The position numbers and the translations under genes were made by a program. Of a stretch of DNA of 64,000 nt, positions 8,331 through 16,688 are shown one piece after another. Source of the stretch: Saccharopolyspora endophytica (GTDB taxonomy: Bacteria > Actinomycetota > Actinomycetes > Mycobacteriales > Pseudonocardiaceae); contig NZ_JAGPXE010000002.1 of assembly GCF_018070075.1 (NCBI RefSeq), positions 434,001 through 498,000 on the forward strand. The letters are read 5' to 3'. The stretch's first letter is position 1. Each line of letters begins with the position of its first letter. The notes below the pieces were generated by a model. It ran no database searches, was not told the origin of the DNA, and saw only the letters and a program-made list of their open reading frames with translations.

Positions 8331-9257
8331 ATGAGCCAGCGCCCATCCCGCGTGCACATCCGGGAGGTCGGACCACGCGACGGCTTCCAGAACGAACCCG
8401 AGCACATTCCCACCGACGACAAGGTCCGGTTGATCAACGAACTGGGCCGCACCGGTCTCAAGCGCATCGAGGTGGCCAGCTTCGTGCGACCGGACGTCAT
8501 CCCGCAGCTCGCCGACGGCGCAGAGGTGCTGCGCCGCGTGGAGGTGCCCGAGGACGTGCGCCTCATGACGCTGATCCCGAACAACAGGGGCCTGGACAAC
8601 GCGCTGAAGGTGCGCGAGACCTTCCACGAGGCGGCGATCTTCGTCAGCGCCTCGGAGACGCACAACAAGAAGAACGTCAACCGCACCGTCGAAGAGTCGA
8701 TGCGCGAGAACGCCGTGGTGGCACGCCGGATCCGCGAGGAGGGTCTCGGCTGCGCCGCGGTGATCGCCACCTCCTTCGGCTGCCCCTACGAGGGTGAGGT
8801 GAAGCTGGACCGGGTGCTGGAAATCGCTGAGCGCTTCGCCGAAGCAGGCGCCACCGAGCTCGGTTTCGGCGACACGACAGGAATGGCCAACCCCGCCTAC
8901 GCTTCCGAATTCTTCACGGCTGCGGTGGAACGGCTGCGAGGGGTGGAGATCACCGCCCACTTCCACAACACCCGGGGCCAGGGCCTGGCGAACGCCTTCG
9001 CGGCGCTGGAAGCGGGATGCGCCAGTTTCGAGTCCAGCTTCGGCGAGCTCGGCGGTTGCCCGGTTCCGCCCGGATCGACCGGGAACATCGCGACCGAGGA
9101 CCTGGTGAGCATGTTCCACGAGATGGGTGTGCAGACCGGTCTGTCGCTTCCCGGCGTCATCGACGCGGCGCGTTCAGCGCAGGCGGTGCTCGGCCGCAAG
9201 CTCACCAGCCACTCGATCGTCGCCGGCCCGGTGGAGTGGGCGACCAGCCACAACTGA
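8331..9257 (+). CDS. Hydroxymethylglutaryl-CoA lyase-like protein
   Basis: This 308-residue aldolase-type lyase contains the HMGL TIM-barrel domain. VGPRDGFQNE at the N-terminus supplies the metal and substrate residues, AHFHN carries the metal-binding histidines, and LGGCPVPPGSTGN holds the active-site cysteine loop of HMG-CoA lyase. I prefer the ATG at 8331, which has AAAGGAG eight bases upstream, over the ATG at 8304 that overlaps the preceding stop. The reaction would be retro-Claisen cleavage of a tertiary 3-hydroxy-3-alkyl acyl-CoA. That suggests the pathway substrate carries a branch, as in terpenoids or alkyl-substituted rings. Confidence 0.88.
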   Translation: MSQRPSRVHIREVGPRDGFQNEPEHIPTDDKVRLINELGRTGLKRIEVASFVRPDVIPQLADGAEVLRRVEVPEDVRLMTLIPNNRGLDNALKVRETFHEAAIFVSASETHNKKNVNRTVEESMRENAVVARRIREEGLGCAAVIATSFGCPYEGEVKLDRVLEIAERFAEAGATELGFGDTTGMANPAYASEFFTAAVERLRGVEITAHFHNTRGQGLANAFAALEAGCASFESSFGELGGCPVPPGSTGNIATEDLVSMFHEMGVQTGLSLPGVIDAARSAQAVLGRKLTSHSIVAGPVEWATSHN

Positions 9258-9298
9258 GCAGTTCCCTTGTGACACGACGAGAACATCGGAGAGAGCAG

Positions 9299-10057
9299 AT
9301 GAGCAATCGAGTCGCCTTCGTGACCGGAGGCGCCCAGGGCATCGGGCGCGGGATTTCCGTGACGCTGGGCGCCCAGGGTTTCCGGACCGCCGTCGCCGAC
9401 ATCAACCTGGAGCGGGCGCGCGAAACCGCCGATGCCATCAACCAGGATGGTGGCAAGGCCCTCGCGGTCGAGGTGGACGTCACCGACACGACGTCGGTGC
9501 AGGCCGGTGTCAAGACCGTGTCGGACGAGCTGGGTCCGATCGACGTCGTGGTGAACAACGCCGGGTGGGACGACTTCATGAAGTTCGTCGACACCGACGA
9601 GCAGTTCTGGAACCGCATCTTGAACCTGAACTTCAACGGGCAGCTGCGGGTCATCCAGAGCGTGCTGCCAGGCATGATCGAACGCGGCTGGGGCCGCGTG
9701 ATCAACATCGGTTCGGACGCAGGCCGGGTCGGCTCGTCGTTGGAGGCGGTCTACTCCGGTGCCAAGGGCGGGGTCATCGCCTTCACCAAGACCCTGGCGC
9801 GCGAGGTCGCGACCAAGGGCATCACGGCGAACACCGTGTGCCCGGGGCCGACGGACACGCCCGCGCTGCGCAAGTTCGCCGACAGCTCTGGTCAGGACGC
9901 GGACAAGGTGCTGGGCGGCATGACCAAGGCCGTGCCGATGAAGAGGCTCGCCACACCGGAGGACGTCGCCGCGGCAGTGGCGTTCTTCGCCTCCGACGCC
10001 ACCGGCTACATCACAGGCCAGACGCTGTCGGTCAGCGGCGGCCTGACGATGGCCTGA
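9299..10057 (+). CDS. badH: 2-hydroxycyclohexanecarboxyl-CoA dehydrogenase-like SDR (BadH-like)
   Basis: This 252-residue SDR has GGAQGIG (10-16), NNAGWDDF (86-93) and the catalytic S139, Y152 and K156 in SDAGRVGSSLEAVYSGAKGG. From memory of the family, the NNAGW, SDA-RVGSS-EAVY, CPGPTDT and SVSGGLTM segments match BadH of Rhodopseudomonas palustris, which oxidises 2-hydroxycyclohexane-1-carboxyl-CoA to the 2-keto compound. A BadI-like ring hydrolase at 15894 would use that product. The ATG follows GGAGAGAG and lies 41 bases after the lyase gene. The assignment of family is firm; the exact ring substituents are unknown. Confidence 0.8.
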   Translation: MSNRVAFVTGGAQGIGRGISVTLGAQGFRTAVADINLERARETADAINQDGGKALAVEVDVTDTTSVQAGVKTVSDELGPIDVVVNNAGWDDFMKFVDTDEQFWNRILNLNFNGQLRVIQSVLPGMIERGWGRVINIGSDAGRVGSSLEAVYSGAKGGVIAFTKTLAREVATKGITANTVCPGPTDTPALRKFADSSGQDADKVLGGMTKAVPMKRLATPEDVAAAVAFFASDATGYITGQTLSVSGGLTMA

Positions 10058-10122
10058 TCGACCCGGTTCCGGGTGTCATCGCGGCGATCCACGCCGCATC
10101 GAAACACGACGAAGGAGTTTCC

Positions 10123-11307
10123 ATGCAGGACGCGGTATTGGTGGCCGGAGCTCGGACGCCGATCGGCCGGTTCCTGGGAGGGTTGGCCGGCCTTACGGCC
10201 GCTGACCTCGGTGTGGTCGCCATCCGCGAAGCGCTCGCGCGTGCGGGCCTGAGCGGTGCGGATGTCGACGCCGTCCTCATGGGCAACGTCGTGCAGGCCG
10301 GAGGCGGGCCGAACCCGGCCCGGATCGCGGCCGTGGGCGCGGGGGTGCCGATGTCAGCCCCCGCGACCACGGTGAACAAGCTCTGCCTGTCCGGGCTGGC
10401 GACCGTGGCTCAGGCGGCGCAGCTCATCGCCCTCGGCCAGTACGACGTCGTCGTGGCGGGCGGGATGGAATCGATGTCGAACGCCCCGCACCTCCTGCGC
10501 CGGGCGCGCAAGGGACTGAAGTTCGGCGCCGACCACGTACTTGACGCGCTCGAATCCGATGCGTTGACCTGCGCGTTCGACGGAATTCCGATGGGGGAGG
10601 CGACGGATCGTTACCAGACCGAGTACGCGCTGTCTCGCTCTGAGCAGGACGAGTACGCCGCGGAGTCGCACGCCCGTGCGGCTCGCGCGACGAAGGAGGG
10701 CCTGCTGGCCGAGGAGATCGTTCCGATCACCGCGCGGGAGGGCTCGTCGCCGATCGAGCAGGACGAGGGCATCCGCGCGAGCACGACAGCGGAGCGGCTG
10801 GCCACTCTGAAGCCGGCGTTCTCCAGCGAGGGCACGATCACCGCGGGTTCGTCCTCCCAGCTCTCCGACGGCGCGTGCGCACTGGTCGTGATGAGCAAGC
10901 GTCGCGCGCAGGAGTTGGGGGTCGGCTGGCTGGCGGAGATCGGCGGCTACGGGACCGTCGCCGGGCCGGACCCGTCGTTGCTCAAGCAGCCCGCCGAGGC
11001 AATCCGGGACGCGGCTCGGCGCGACGGTGAGCTGCAGACCGACCAGCTCGATCTGGTGGAGATCAACGAGGCGTTCGCGGGCGTTCCGATCGTCTCCACG
11101 CGCGAGCTGAAGTTGGATCCGGCGCGGGTCAACGTCAACGGCGGTGCGATCGCGCTGGGTCATCCCGTCGGGATGAGCGGAGCACGCCTGCTGCTCTCGC
11201 TCTCCCACGAGCTGCGCCGCCGCGGCGGCGGTACCGGTGCTGCTGCGCTCTGCGGCGGCGGGGGCCAGGGGGACGCATTGGTGCTGCGCGTTCCGAAGGC
11301 CGCGTGA
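10123..11307 (+). CDS. Acetyl-CoA acetyltransferase family thiolase
   Basis: This second thiolase of the operon has 394 residues and starts at an ATG with GAAGGAG upstream. Catalytic residues are C88 in VNKLCLSGL, H347 in GGAIALGHPVG and C377 in AALCGGGGQG. It is more like biosynthetic/PhaA-type thiolases than the one at 5867, having a QAGGGPNPAR loop near residue 60. Two thiolases in one operon suggest two thiolysis steps of different chain length or branching after ring opening. Confidence 0.92.
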   Translation: MQDAVLVAGARTPIGRFLGGLAGLTAADLGVVAIREALARAGLSGADVDAVLMGNVVQAGGGPNPARIAAVGAGVPMSAPATTVNKLCLSGLATVAQAAQLIALGQYDVVVAGGMESMSNAPHLLRRARKGLKFGADHVLDALESDALTCAFDGIPMGEATDRYQTEYALSRSEQDEYAAESHARAARATKEGLLAEEIVPITAREGSSPIEQDEGIRASTTAERLATLKPAFSSEGTITAGSSSQLSDGACALVVMSKRRAQELGVGWLAEIGGYGTVAGPDPSLLKQPAEAIRDAARRDGELQTDQLDLVEINEAFAGVPIVSTRELKLDPARVNVNGGAIALGHPVGMSGARLLLSLSHELRRRGGGTGAAALCGGGGQGDALVLRVPKAA

Positions 11308-11359
11308 CGAGAACTGACGGACCGGCGCACCGCGCCGGCGGACGAGGAAGAGGTGCGCG

Positions 11360-11812
11360 GTGAGCGAATCGCTCGTCGGGCTGGTCGTGGACGAAGTTGA
11401 GTTCGAGGTCGAGCGCGGAAAGGTCGGCGAATTCGCGAGAGCCACGTTCGCGCGGGATCCGGTGCACACCGACGTTCGCGCAGCGCGCGAGGCGGGGTTC
11501 GGCAGCATGCTGGCGACACCAACCCATGTCGTGGTCGCCGGGCACCAGCGCGACCAGCGCGCGCTGGTCGAACGGCTCGGTGTGGCGCTGGAACGGATCG
11601 TGGTCGGTTCGGTGAAGTGGCGCTACGCCCGGCCGCTGCAGGTCGGGGACGCGCTGCGCGGAGTGCGGCGCGTGGTCGGCGAGGAACGCCGCGAGGGCAA
11701 ACGCGGTGGCTCGATGCGTCTGATCACCTTGGAAACCGAGTACGTCGACGTCCTCGGCGCGACTGTGGTGACGCAGCGGGAAACGCTGATCGAGAAGGGG
11801 GTGCCGTCGTGA
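11360..11812 (+). CDS. MaoC-like dehydratase N-terminal-type subunit (FAS1-like)
   Basis: This 150-residue hot-dog protein resembles the FAS1-like dehydratase half that pairs with a MaoC subunit, as in mycobacterial HadA/HadC. RDPVHTDVRAAREAGFG is the region that lines the substrate tunnel, but the Asp/His hydratase motif is absent, so it is probably the non-catalytic partner. It starts with GTG after GAGGAAG and its stop overlaps the start of the catalytic half at 11809. A joint role as an enoyl-CoA hydratase of (R) specificity or a dehydratase is likely. Confidence 0.78.
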   Translation: MSESLVGLVVDEVEFEVERGKVGEFARATFARDPVHTDVRAAREAGFGSMLATPTHVVVAGHQRDQRALVERLGVALERIVVGSVKWRYARPLQVGDALRGVRRVVGEERREGKRGGSMRLITLETEYVDVLGATVVTQRETLIEKGVPS

Positions 11813-12240
11813 GAAAGCCGGTCAAGGTCGAGGTCGGCGACCGCCTTCCGGTTCGCGAGATCGGCCCCGTGACGCAGACCGACATCGTGCGCTTCGCCGG
11901 TGCGGGCGGCGATTTCAACCCGCTGCACCACGATCCGGAGTTCGCGCGCAAAGCCGGTTTCGCCACTCCCATCGCGATGGGGCAAATGCAGGCCGGAATC
12001 CTCGCCGGCTGGCTGACCGACTGGTGCGGCGTCGAACACCTGCGGGAGTACGAGGTGCGTTTCCTGGCCGCCGTTCTCCCGGGCGATGTGCTCGAACTCA
12101 GCGGCGAGGTCGTCGCGATCACCGAAGCCGGGCTCTATTCGGCTGCGCAACTCGCCCTCGAAGCCACCCGCGATTCCGCGCCGGTCGTGTCGGCCACGGC
12201 GACGATCGTGGTCCGGTCCGGACGAGGCGGGTCAGCCTAG
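11809..12240 (+). CDS. MaoC-like (R)-specific enoyl-CoA hydratase / dehydratase subunit
   Basis: This 143-residue hot-dog hydratase starts at a GTG overlapping the previous stop (GTGA). It carries the hydratase-2 motif with the catalytic Asp and His in AGAGGDFNPLHHD (about 30-42), followed by FATPIAMGQMQAG. It should pair with the 11360 product to form a heterodimer. It is the last gene of the operon and runs convergently into the TetR gene, overlapping its end by nine bases. Confidence 0.83.
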   Translation: MRKPVKVEVGDRLPVREIGPVTQTDIVRFAGAGGDFNPLHHDPEFARKAGFATPIAMGQMQAGILAGWLTDWCGVEHLREYEVRFLAAVLPGDVLELSGEVVAITEAGLYSAAQLALEATRDSAPVVSATATIVVRSGRGGSA

Positions 12241-12786
12241 ATCCATCGCGGCGATGCCCTTGCTGGCGAAATCGACGATCAGGTCGTCCAGCGAGGGCGT
12301 CGCCACGGTCTGGGGAGGCCAGTAGGCGATGGAGAAGATCATGCCGAGGCAGGCCTGGGTGAGCGCGGCGACCTGTTGGTCATCGACGCTCGGAACGCAG
12401 CGGCTGACGACAGCCTCCCAGCGCGCCACGTACTGCTTCCGGCGGTGGGTGAAGTGCCGCTTCCACGGCTCGGCGAGTGAACGGTCCTCGCGCTGGTAGA
12501 CGTTCACCAGCTGCCGCTTGCGTACCGCGTAGTCGACGTGGTGCCGGATGAGCCGGTCGAGGTCCTTGAACGGATCGTCGTGGACCATCGCGGTGGCGCT
12601 GACCAGCTCGTCCATCGCCTCGTTGAACAGCGCGGCGAGAATCTCGTCCTTGCTGGAGAAGTGCCGGTACAGCGTCGGGCCGCTCAGCCCCGCCCGCTTG
12701 CCGAGCTCGTCGACGCCGACGCCGTGAAAGCCCTTCTCATGGAAGGCCACGGCTGCCGCGTCCAAGATCATGCGGTCCCTGTCCAC
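12232..12786 (-). CDS. TetR-family transcriptional regulator
   Basis: This 184-residue repressor has the usual TetR DNA-binding head: GVGVDELGKRAGLSGPTLYR followed by HFSSKDEILAALF (residues 22-55). The ligand-binding C-terminus is not recognisable by eye. A perfect GAACGATCGTTC palindrome lies 25 bases upstream of its start, in the gap shared with the crotonase at 12951. Further copies of the AACGATCGTT core sit before other catabolic genes in this window. Autoregulation and control of these genes is the simplest reading. The start is a GTG; an ATG five codons further in is an alternative. Confidence 0.88.
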   Translation of the reverse strand: MDRDRMILDAAAVAFHEKGFHGVGVDELGKRAGLSGPTLYRHFSSKDEILAALFNEAMDELVSATAMVHDDPFKDLDRLIRHHVDYAVRKRQLVNVYQREDRSLAEPWKRHFTHRRKQYVARWEAVVSRCVPSVDDQQVAALTQACLGMIFSIAYWPPQTVATPSLDDLIVDFASKGIAAMDLG

Positions 12787-12810
12787 CTGGAAAAGCTACC
12801 ACACGGCTGT

Positions 12811-12822
12811 GAACGATCGTTC
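12811..12822. promoter_or_regulatory. TetR-type operator T1 (perfect 12-bp palindrome)
   Basis: GAACGATCGTTC is its own reverse complement. It lies between the divergent TetR gene and the crotonase gene at 12951, and only 17 bases from the GGTCTGTCC module at 12839. Related sites are at 14664, 16797, 40651, 60996 and 61081. Confidence 0.65.
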
Positions 12823-12838
12823 CACGAACCGTGGACTG

Positions 12839-12870
12839 TTTGGTCTGTCCGTTGTTACAGTAAGGCCAAA
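12839..12870. promoter_or_regulatory. Operator/promoter module B (GGTCTGTCC plus TACAGT)
   Basis: TTTGGTCTGTCC starts at 12839, TACAGT starts 17 bases later and the block closes with GGCCAAA at the same spacing as module A at 3887. It lies upstream of the crotonase at 12951. With the palindrome at 12811, this gap seems to be under two regulators. Confidence 0.6.
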
Positions 12871-12950
12871 TCGCCGATCCGTCCGGCGCTGGTTCGTCGG
12901 CGGAGTGCGGCCGCACAGGCGCGGCCCCGGCGTGATCGCGGAACGGAGCG

Positions 12951-13814
12951 ATGGCGTTGACCAACGGAGAGGGGCTGCGGAGGGACGTGCGCTGGGAACC
13001 GGTTCGTGAGTACGAGGACATCGCCTACGAGCACGACGGCGAGGGCATCGCGAAGATCACGATCTGCCGCCCGGAGGTTCGCAATGCCTTCCGGCCCGAA
13101 ACGCTCGTCGAGATCTCGGATGCGCTGGTGCACGCCAGGGAGGACCCCTCGGTCGGCGTGATCGTGCTGACCGGGCAAGGGGAAGACGCATTCTGCTCCG
13201 GCGGCGACCAGCGGGTTCGCGGTGACACCGGTTATCTGAGCGACTCCGGGGCGAAGGCCTCGGTCGGTCGCTTCCACGTCACCGACCTGCAGGTGCAGAT
13301 CCGCAGGCTGCCCAAGCCGGTGGTGGCGATGGTCGCAGGCTACGCCATCGGGGGCGGCCAGGTCCTGCACCTGATCTGCGACCTGACCATCGCCGCTGAC
13401 AACGCCCGTTTCGGCCAGACCGGACCGAAGGTCGGGTCGTTCGACGGTGGCTTCGGTGCCGGCCTGCTCGCGCAGCTCGTCGGCTTCAAGAAGGCCAAGG
13501 AGATCTGGTTCCTCTGCCGCCAGTACGACGCTGAGCAAGCGCTCGGCATGGGGCTGGTCAACACCGTCGTTCCGGTAGCCGAGTTGGAAGCGGAGACCGT
13601 CGCGTGGTGCCGGGAGATGCTGGAGCTGTCGCCTTTCGCGCTGCGGCTGCTCAAGGCCAGCTTCCACGCTGCCGAGGACGGGCTGTCGGGAATCCAGCAG
13701 CTCGCCCACGACACCAATCTGCTCTTCTACGCCACCGATGAGGCACGAGAGGGGCGCGAAGCCTATCGGGAGAAGCGTTCTCCTGACTTCGCGCAGTTCC
13801 CACGACGCCCGTGA
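12951..13814 (+). CDS. MenB-like crotonase (dihydroxynaphthoyl-CoA synthase / ring hydrolase family)
   Basis: This 287-residue crotonase matches MenB along its whole length: [46 protein letters not shown] and the EKRSPDF-QFPR tail are all MenB hallmarks as I remember them. MenB closes the naphthoate ring; its relative BadI opens a cyclic beta-keto acyl-CoA with the same fold. No other menaquinone gene is near. The sequence is closer to the short Bacillus-type MenB than to the longer mycobacterial one. Given its place before an enoyl-CoA hydratase in a ring-cleavage cluster, a BadI-like hydrolase role is more likely than menaquinone synthesis, but this is an inference. Confidence 0.75.
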   Translation: MALTNGEGLRRDVRWEPVREYEDIAYEHDGEGIAKITICRPEVRNAFRPETLVEISDALVHAREDPSVGVIVLTGQGEDAFCSGGDQRVRGDTGYLSDSGAKASVGRFHVTDLQVQIRRLPKPVVAMVAGYAIGGGQVLHLICDLTIAADNARFGQTGPKVGSFDGGFGAGLLAQLVGFKKAKEIWFLCRQYDAEQALGMGLVNTVVPVAELEAETVAWCREMLELSPFALRLLKASFHAAEDGLSGIQQLAHDTNLLFYATDEAREGREAYREKRSPDFAQFPRRP

Positions 13815-13852
13815 CGCTGTGGCGTACCCATCGAATCTGAAAGGTCTGCGCA

Positions 13853-14638
13853 ATGTCGGAATCCGGTGCGAATGCGGTGGTCTCGGAGCGTGTAGGCGCG
13901 AACGTGCTGCGGGTGACACTGCAGCGTCCGCCTGCCAACGCCCTGGGCACGCCGATCATCGACGGGCTGAACAAGGTCATGGACGAAGCCGAGGCGGATG
14001 ATGCGATCAAGGTCGTCGTCATCGATTCGAGCGTGGCCGGGTTCTTCGCGGCCGGCGCGGACATCAAGCACATGTCCAAGGCGGATGCTGCGGCTTTCAT
14101 CGCCTACGGAGACTCGCTTCGAGGCGCCCTGGATCGGCTCGCCGCACCGAACAAGATCGCCATCGCCGCCGTCGAAGGCGTTGCACTGGGCGGCGGTCTC
14201 GAACTGGCCATGGCCTGTTCCCTGCGGGTGGGTGGCGCCGACGCGAAGTTCGGTCTTCCCGAGGTCAAGCTCGGACTGATTCCGGGCGCGGGGGGCACAC
14301 AGCGGCTGCCGCGACTGGTCGGTCGCGGACGTGCGCTGGACATCATGCTCACCGGCCGTCAGGTGGACGCCGATGAGGCGCTCGCCATCGGCCTGCTCGA
14401 CCGGCGCGTCGAGGCGGGACAGGCGGAGGAGGCCGCACTGCGACTGGCCGACGAGCTCTGCCGGATGTCCTTGCCAGCCCAGCAGGCCGTAATTCGCACG
14501 GTCGACGCGGCGTTCGACATGCCGCTGGGTGATGGGTTCGCCTTCGAGGTCGCGCAAGAGCAGGGTCTCTTCGAGGACGGAGAGGCTCAGGAAGGCATCA
14601 GCGCCTTCCTGGAGAAGCGTAGGCCGAACTTCGCCTGA
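13853..14638 (+). CDS. Enoyl-CoA hydratase
   Basis: This 261-residue crotonase has both catalytic glutamates of classical enoyl-CoA hydratase: E117 in GGGLELAM and E137 in GLPEVKLGLIPGAGG, with the oxyanion loop AAGADI near residue 66. It would hydrate an enoyl-CoA. Between the MenB-like gene and the BadH/BadI-type genes it is a good candidate for the cyclohex-1-ene-carboxyl-CoA hydratase step (BadK role), although ordinary beta-oxidation is equally compatible. Confidence 0.9.
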   Translation: MSESGANAVVSERVGANVLRVTLQRPPANALGTPIIDGLNKVMDEAEADDAIKVVVIDSSVAGFFAAGADIKHMSKADAAAFIAYGDSLRGALDRLAAPNKIAIAAVEGVALGGGLELAMACSLRVGGADAKFGLPEVKLGLIPGAGGTQRLPRLVGRGRALDIMLTGRQVDADEALAIGLLDRRVEAGQAEEAALRLADELCRMSLPAQQAVIRTVDAAFDMPLGDGFAFEVAQEQGLFEDGEAQEGISAFLEKRRPNFA

Positions 14639-14663
14639 GCGCGGCGCGGCTCGACAGATTCCC

Positions 14664-14679
14664 GAAAACGATCGTTCTC
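14664..14679. promoter_or_regulatory. TetR-type operator T2
   Basis: The AACGATCGTT core at 14667-14676 is flanked by GAA and CTC, giving a near-perfect 16-base palindrome with one mismatch. It lies 46 bases before the TTG start at 14726. Confidence 0.55.
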
Positions 14680-14725
14680 GTGCGGAGTGGTCCGAAGGCC
14701 ACGGCCGAGGATCAGGAGGTTTCCC

Positions 14726-15772
14726 TTGTACGGATTGACGATCTTCAACGGTGGCTACGGGCCCGAGCGGTTCCGGCGCGCCACCGAAATCGCCGTAGCC
14801 GCCGAGCAGGCGGGGTTCGAGGCCGTGTGGAACGGCGAGCTCTACAGCAGGTCAGCGACCGTGCCGATGGCTGCGATCGCCACGGCGACGGATCGGATCG
14901 CGATCGGGTCGAACATCGCCTACGGCGTCGGTCGCACGCCGCTGATGTGGGCCGCGGAAGCCCGCGACCTGGAGGAGCTCTCCGGCGGCAGGATCATTCT
15001 CGGCCTGGGCAACGGCACGCCGAAGATGATGGAGAACTGGCACGGGGTGGACGGCGCGGCCCCCGCAGTGCGCATGGAAGAGCTGATCGAGGTGCTGCGC
15101 AAGCTGTGGCGGCTGCACGAGGGACCGGTGCACCACGACGGCAGGTTCTACACGGTGCACGTCGTGCCAACCGCCGACGTGCCGCCCCCGTACCGCGAGC
15201 GGCTGCCGATCTGGACCGCCGGGGTCAACCCGCGGATGGTGCGAGCCGCTGGCAAGGTGGCCGACGGGCTGGTGGGGCACCCGATGTTCAGCGCGAAGTA
15301 CATCGATGAGCTGGTCCGCCCGGAGCTCGCGGCCGGTGTCGCCGCGGCCGAGCGCTCCATCTCGGACGTGAAGCTGATGGGCATGGTGATGTGCTCGGTG
15401 GACGAGGACGAACAACTCGCCCGCCGGCGGCTGGCCTTCGCGATCGGCCAGTACGCCGCTTCGCGCGTCTACGACCGGCTCTTCGCGATGCACGGCTGGT
15501 CCGATGCGCAGGAGAAGATCCGCGATGCCGCGAGGCAGGGAGACAACGAGGCGCTCATCGCCGCCGTACCGGACGCCGCGATCGACCAGCTCGGCGTCGC
15601 CTGCACCCCGGAAGACGTCCCGTCGCGTATCGCCAAGCACGCCGAGGGCTACGACCACCTGAACATCACGGTGCCGCCCTGGGGCCTTGAGCCGGAGGAG
15701 GCCGAAGACGCGACCCGAGGGATCATCGGCGCCATGAAGGGAGCCCTGGCAGGCTCGGCCGTGGAAAAGTGA
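14726..15772 (+). CDS. LLM-class F420-dependent oxidoreductase
   Basis: This 348-residue luciferase-like TIM barrel probably uses coenzyme F420. I place the start at a TTG seven bases after a perfect AGGAGG, giving the N-terminus YGLTIFNGGYGPERF; an upstream GTG at 14687 has no ribosome site. GLGNGTPKMMENWHG and the ELIEVLRKLWR helix are typical of MER-like F420 enzymes. It sits alone between operator T2 and a strong terminator. It may reduce or oxidise a ketone or a double bond in the pathway, but F420 use and substrate cannot be proven by eye. Confidence 0.82.
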   Translation: MYGLTIFNGGYGPERFRRATEIAVAAEQAGFEAVWNGELYSRSATVPMAAIATATDRIAIGSNIAYGVGRTPLMWAAEARDLEELSGGRIILGLGNGTPKMMENWHGVDGAAPAVRMEELIEVLRKLWRLHEGPVHHDGRFYTVHVVPTADVPPPYRERLPIWTAGVNPRMVRAAGKVADGLVGHPMFSAKYIDELVRPELAAGVAAAERSISDVKLMGMVMCSVDEDEQLARRRLAFAIGQYAASRVYDRLFAMHGWSDAQEKIRDAARQGDNEALIAAVPDAAIDQLGVACTPEDVPSRIAKHAEGYDHLNITVPPWGLEPEEAEDATRGIIGAMKGALAGSAVEK

Positions 15773-15847
15773 TCTTCTGGGGCGGTGCGGTGAGAGCGTG
15801 TGGACTCGCCGCACCGCCCCAGTCTCCGTGCAACCCGGATCAACAAA

Positions 15848-15880
15848 GAGGCGGCTGGGAACCAGGTTCCCAGCCGCCTC
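15848..15880. terminator. Bidirectional hairpin terminator
   Basis: GAGGCGGCTGGGAACC (15848-15863) pairs with GGTTCCCAGCCGCCTC (15865-15880), and flanking AA/TT extend the stem. It separates the convergent F420-type oxidoreductase and BadI-like genes. Confidence 0.8.
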
Positions 15881-15893
15881 TTCCGCAGGTTCC

Positions 15894-16688
15894 TCAGGCG
15901 CTCCGGTACTTCCCGAAGTCCGGGGAGCGCTTCTCGTTGAAGGCGGTGATGCCCTCCTTGGCCTCGTCGGACTCACCGAAGAGGCGAAGGCTCGAGTAAG
16001 CCATCTGACCGATGCCGACGAAGTGCTCGGTGTCGGAGTTCATCGACTGCTTGAGCACCTTCAGCGCAGTCGGCGAGAGCTTGAGGATCTCGTCGGCCCA
16101 GGAACGGACCTCGCTCTTCAGCTCGGCCGCAGGCACGACCTTGTTGACCAGACCCCACGCCTCGGCCTGCTCCGGGCTGTACTGTCGGCACAGGAACCAG
16201 ACCTCGCGGGCGCGCTTCTCGCCGATCGCCCTGGCCAGGAAGCCGGTGCCGAGCCCCGCGTCGAAGGAACCGACGCGCGGCCCGTTCTGGCCGAAGCGCG
16301 CGTTATCGGCGGCGATCGTCAGGTCGCACAGCAGGTGCAGCACGTGGCCACCCCCGATGGCGAAGCCGTTGACGCCGGCGATGACGGGCTTCGGGACGTC
16401 GCGAATCACCCGGTGCAGCGCTTCGACCTCGAACAGGCCGCTGTCGGAGGGGCCGTAGTCACCGGTCTCCATGCGCTGCTTCTGGTCACCACCGGTGCAG
16501 AAGGTCTTCTCGCCGGCTCCGGTGAGGCAGATGACTCCGACCTCGTTGTCCGCCCAGGCGTACTTGAACGCCTTGACCAGTTCGTCGACCGTCTTCGCGC
16601 GGAACGAGTTGTAGCGGTCGGGCCGGTTGATGGTGATCCATGCGAGGCCGTTGTCGACCTCGTAGGACACGTCGGTGAACGCGTTCAT
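15894..16688 (-). CDS. badI: 2-ketocyclohexanecarboxyl-CoA hydrolase-like protein (BadI-like)
   Basis: This 264-residue crotonase-family enzyme resembles BadI of Rhodopseudomonas palustris, which hydrolyses 2-ketocyclohexanecarboxyl-CoA to pimeloyl-CoA and so opens the ring. Matching segments include INRPDRYNSFRAKTVDEL, FCTGGDQ, IRDVPKPVIAGVNGFAIGGG, GPRVGSFDAGLGTGFLAR and the EKRSPDFGKY tail. It lacks the two-glutamate layout of hydratases. It is transcribed alone toward the terminator at 15848, from a region containing operator T3. With the BadH-like SDR at 9299 it forms the ring-opening pair. Confidence 0.8.
   Translation of the reverse strand: MNAFTDVSYEVDNGLAWITINRPDRYNSFRAKTVDELVKAFKYAWADNEVGVICLTGAGEKTFCTGGDQKQRMETGDYGPSDSGLFEVEALHRVIRDVPKPVIAGVNGFAIGGGHVLHLLCDLTIAADNARFGQNGPRVGSFDAGLGTGFLARAIGEKRAREVWFLCRQYSPEQAEAWGLVNKVVPAAELKSEVRSWADEILKLSPTALKVLKQSMNSDTEHFVGIGQMAYSSLRLFGESDEAKEGITAFNEKRSPDFGKYRSA

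Noticed and set aside
9017..9298. In-frame upstream extension of the BadH-like gene
   Set aside because: It lies wholly within the HMG-CoA-lyase-like gene on the same strand, is arginine-rich, and a good ATG with ribosome site exists at 9299.
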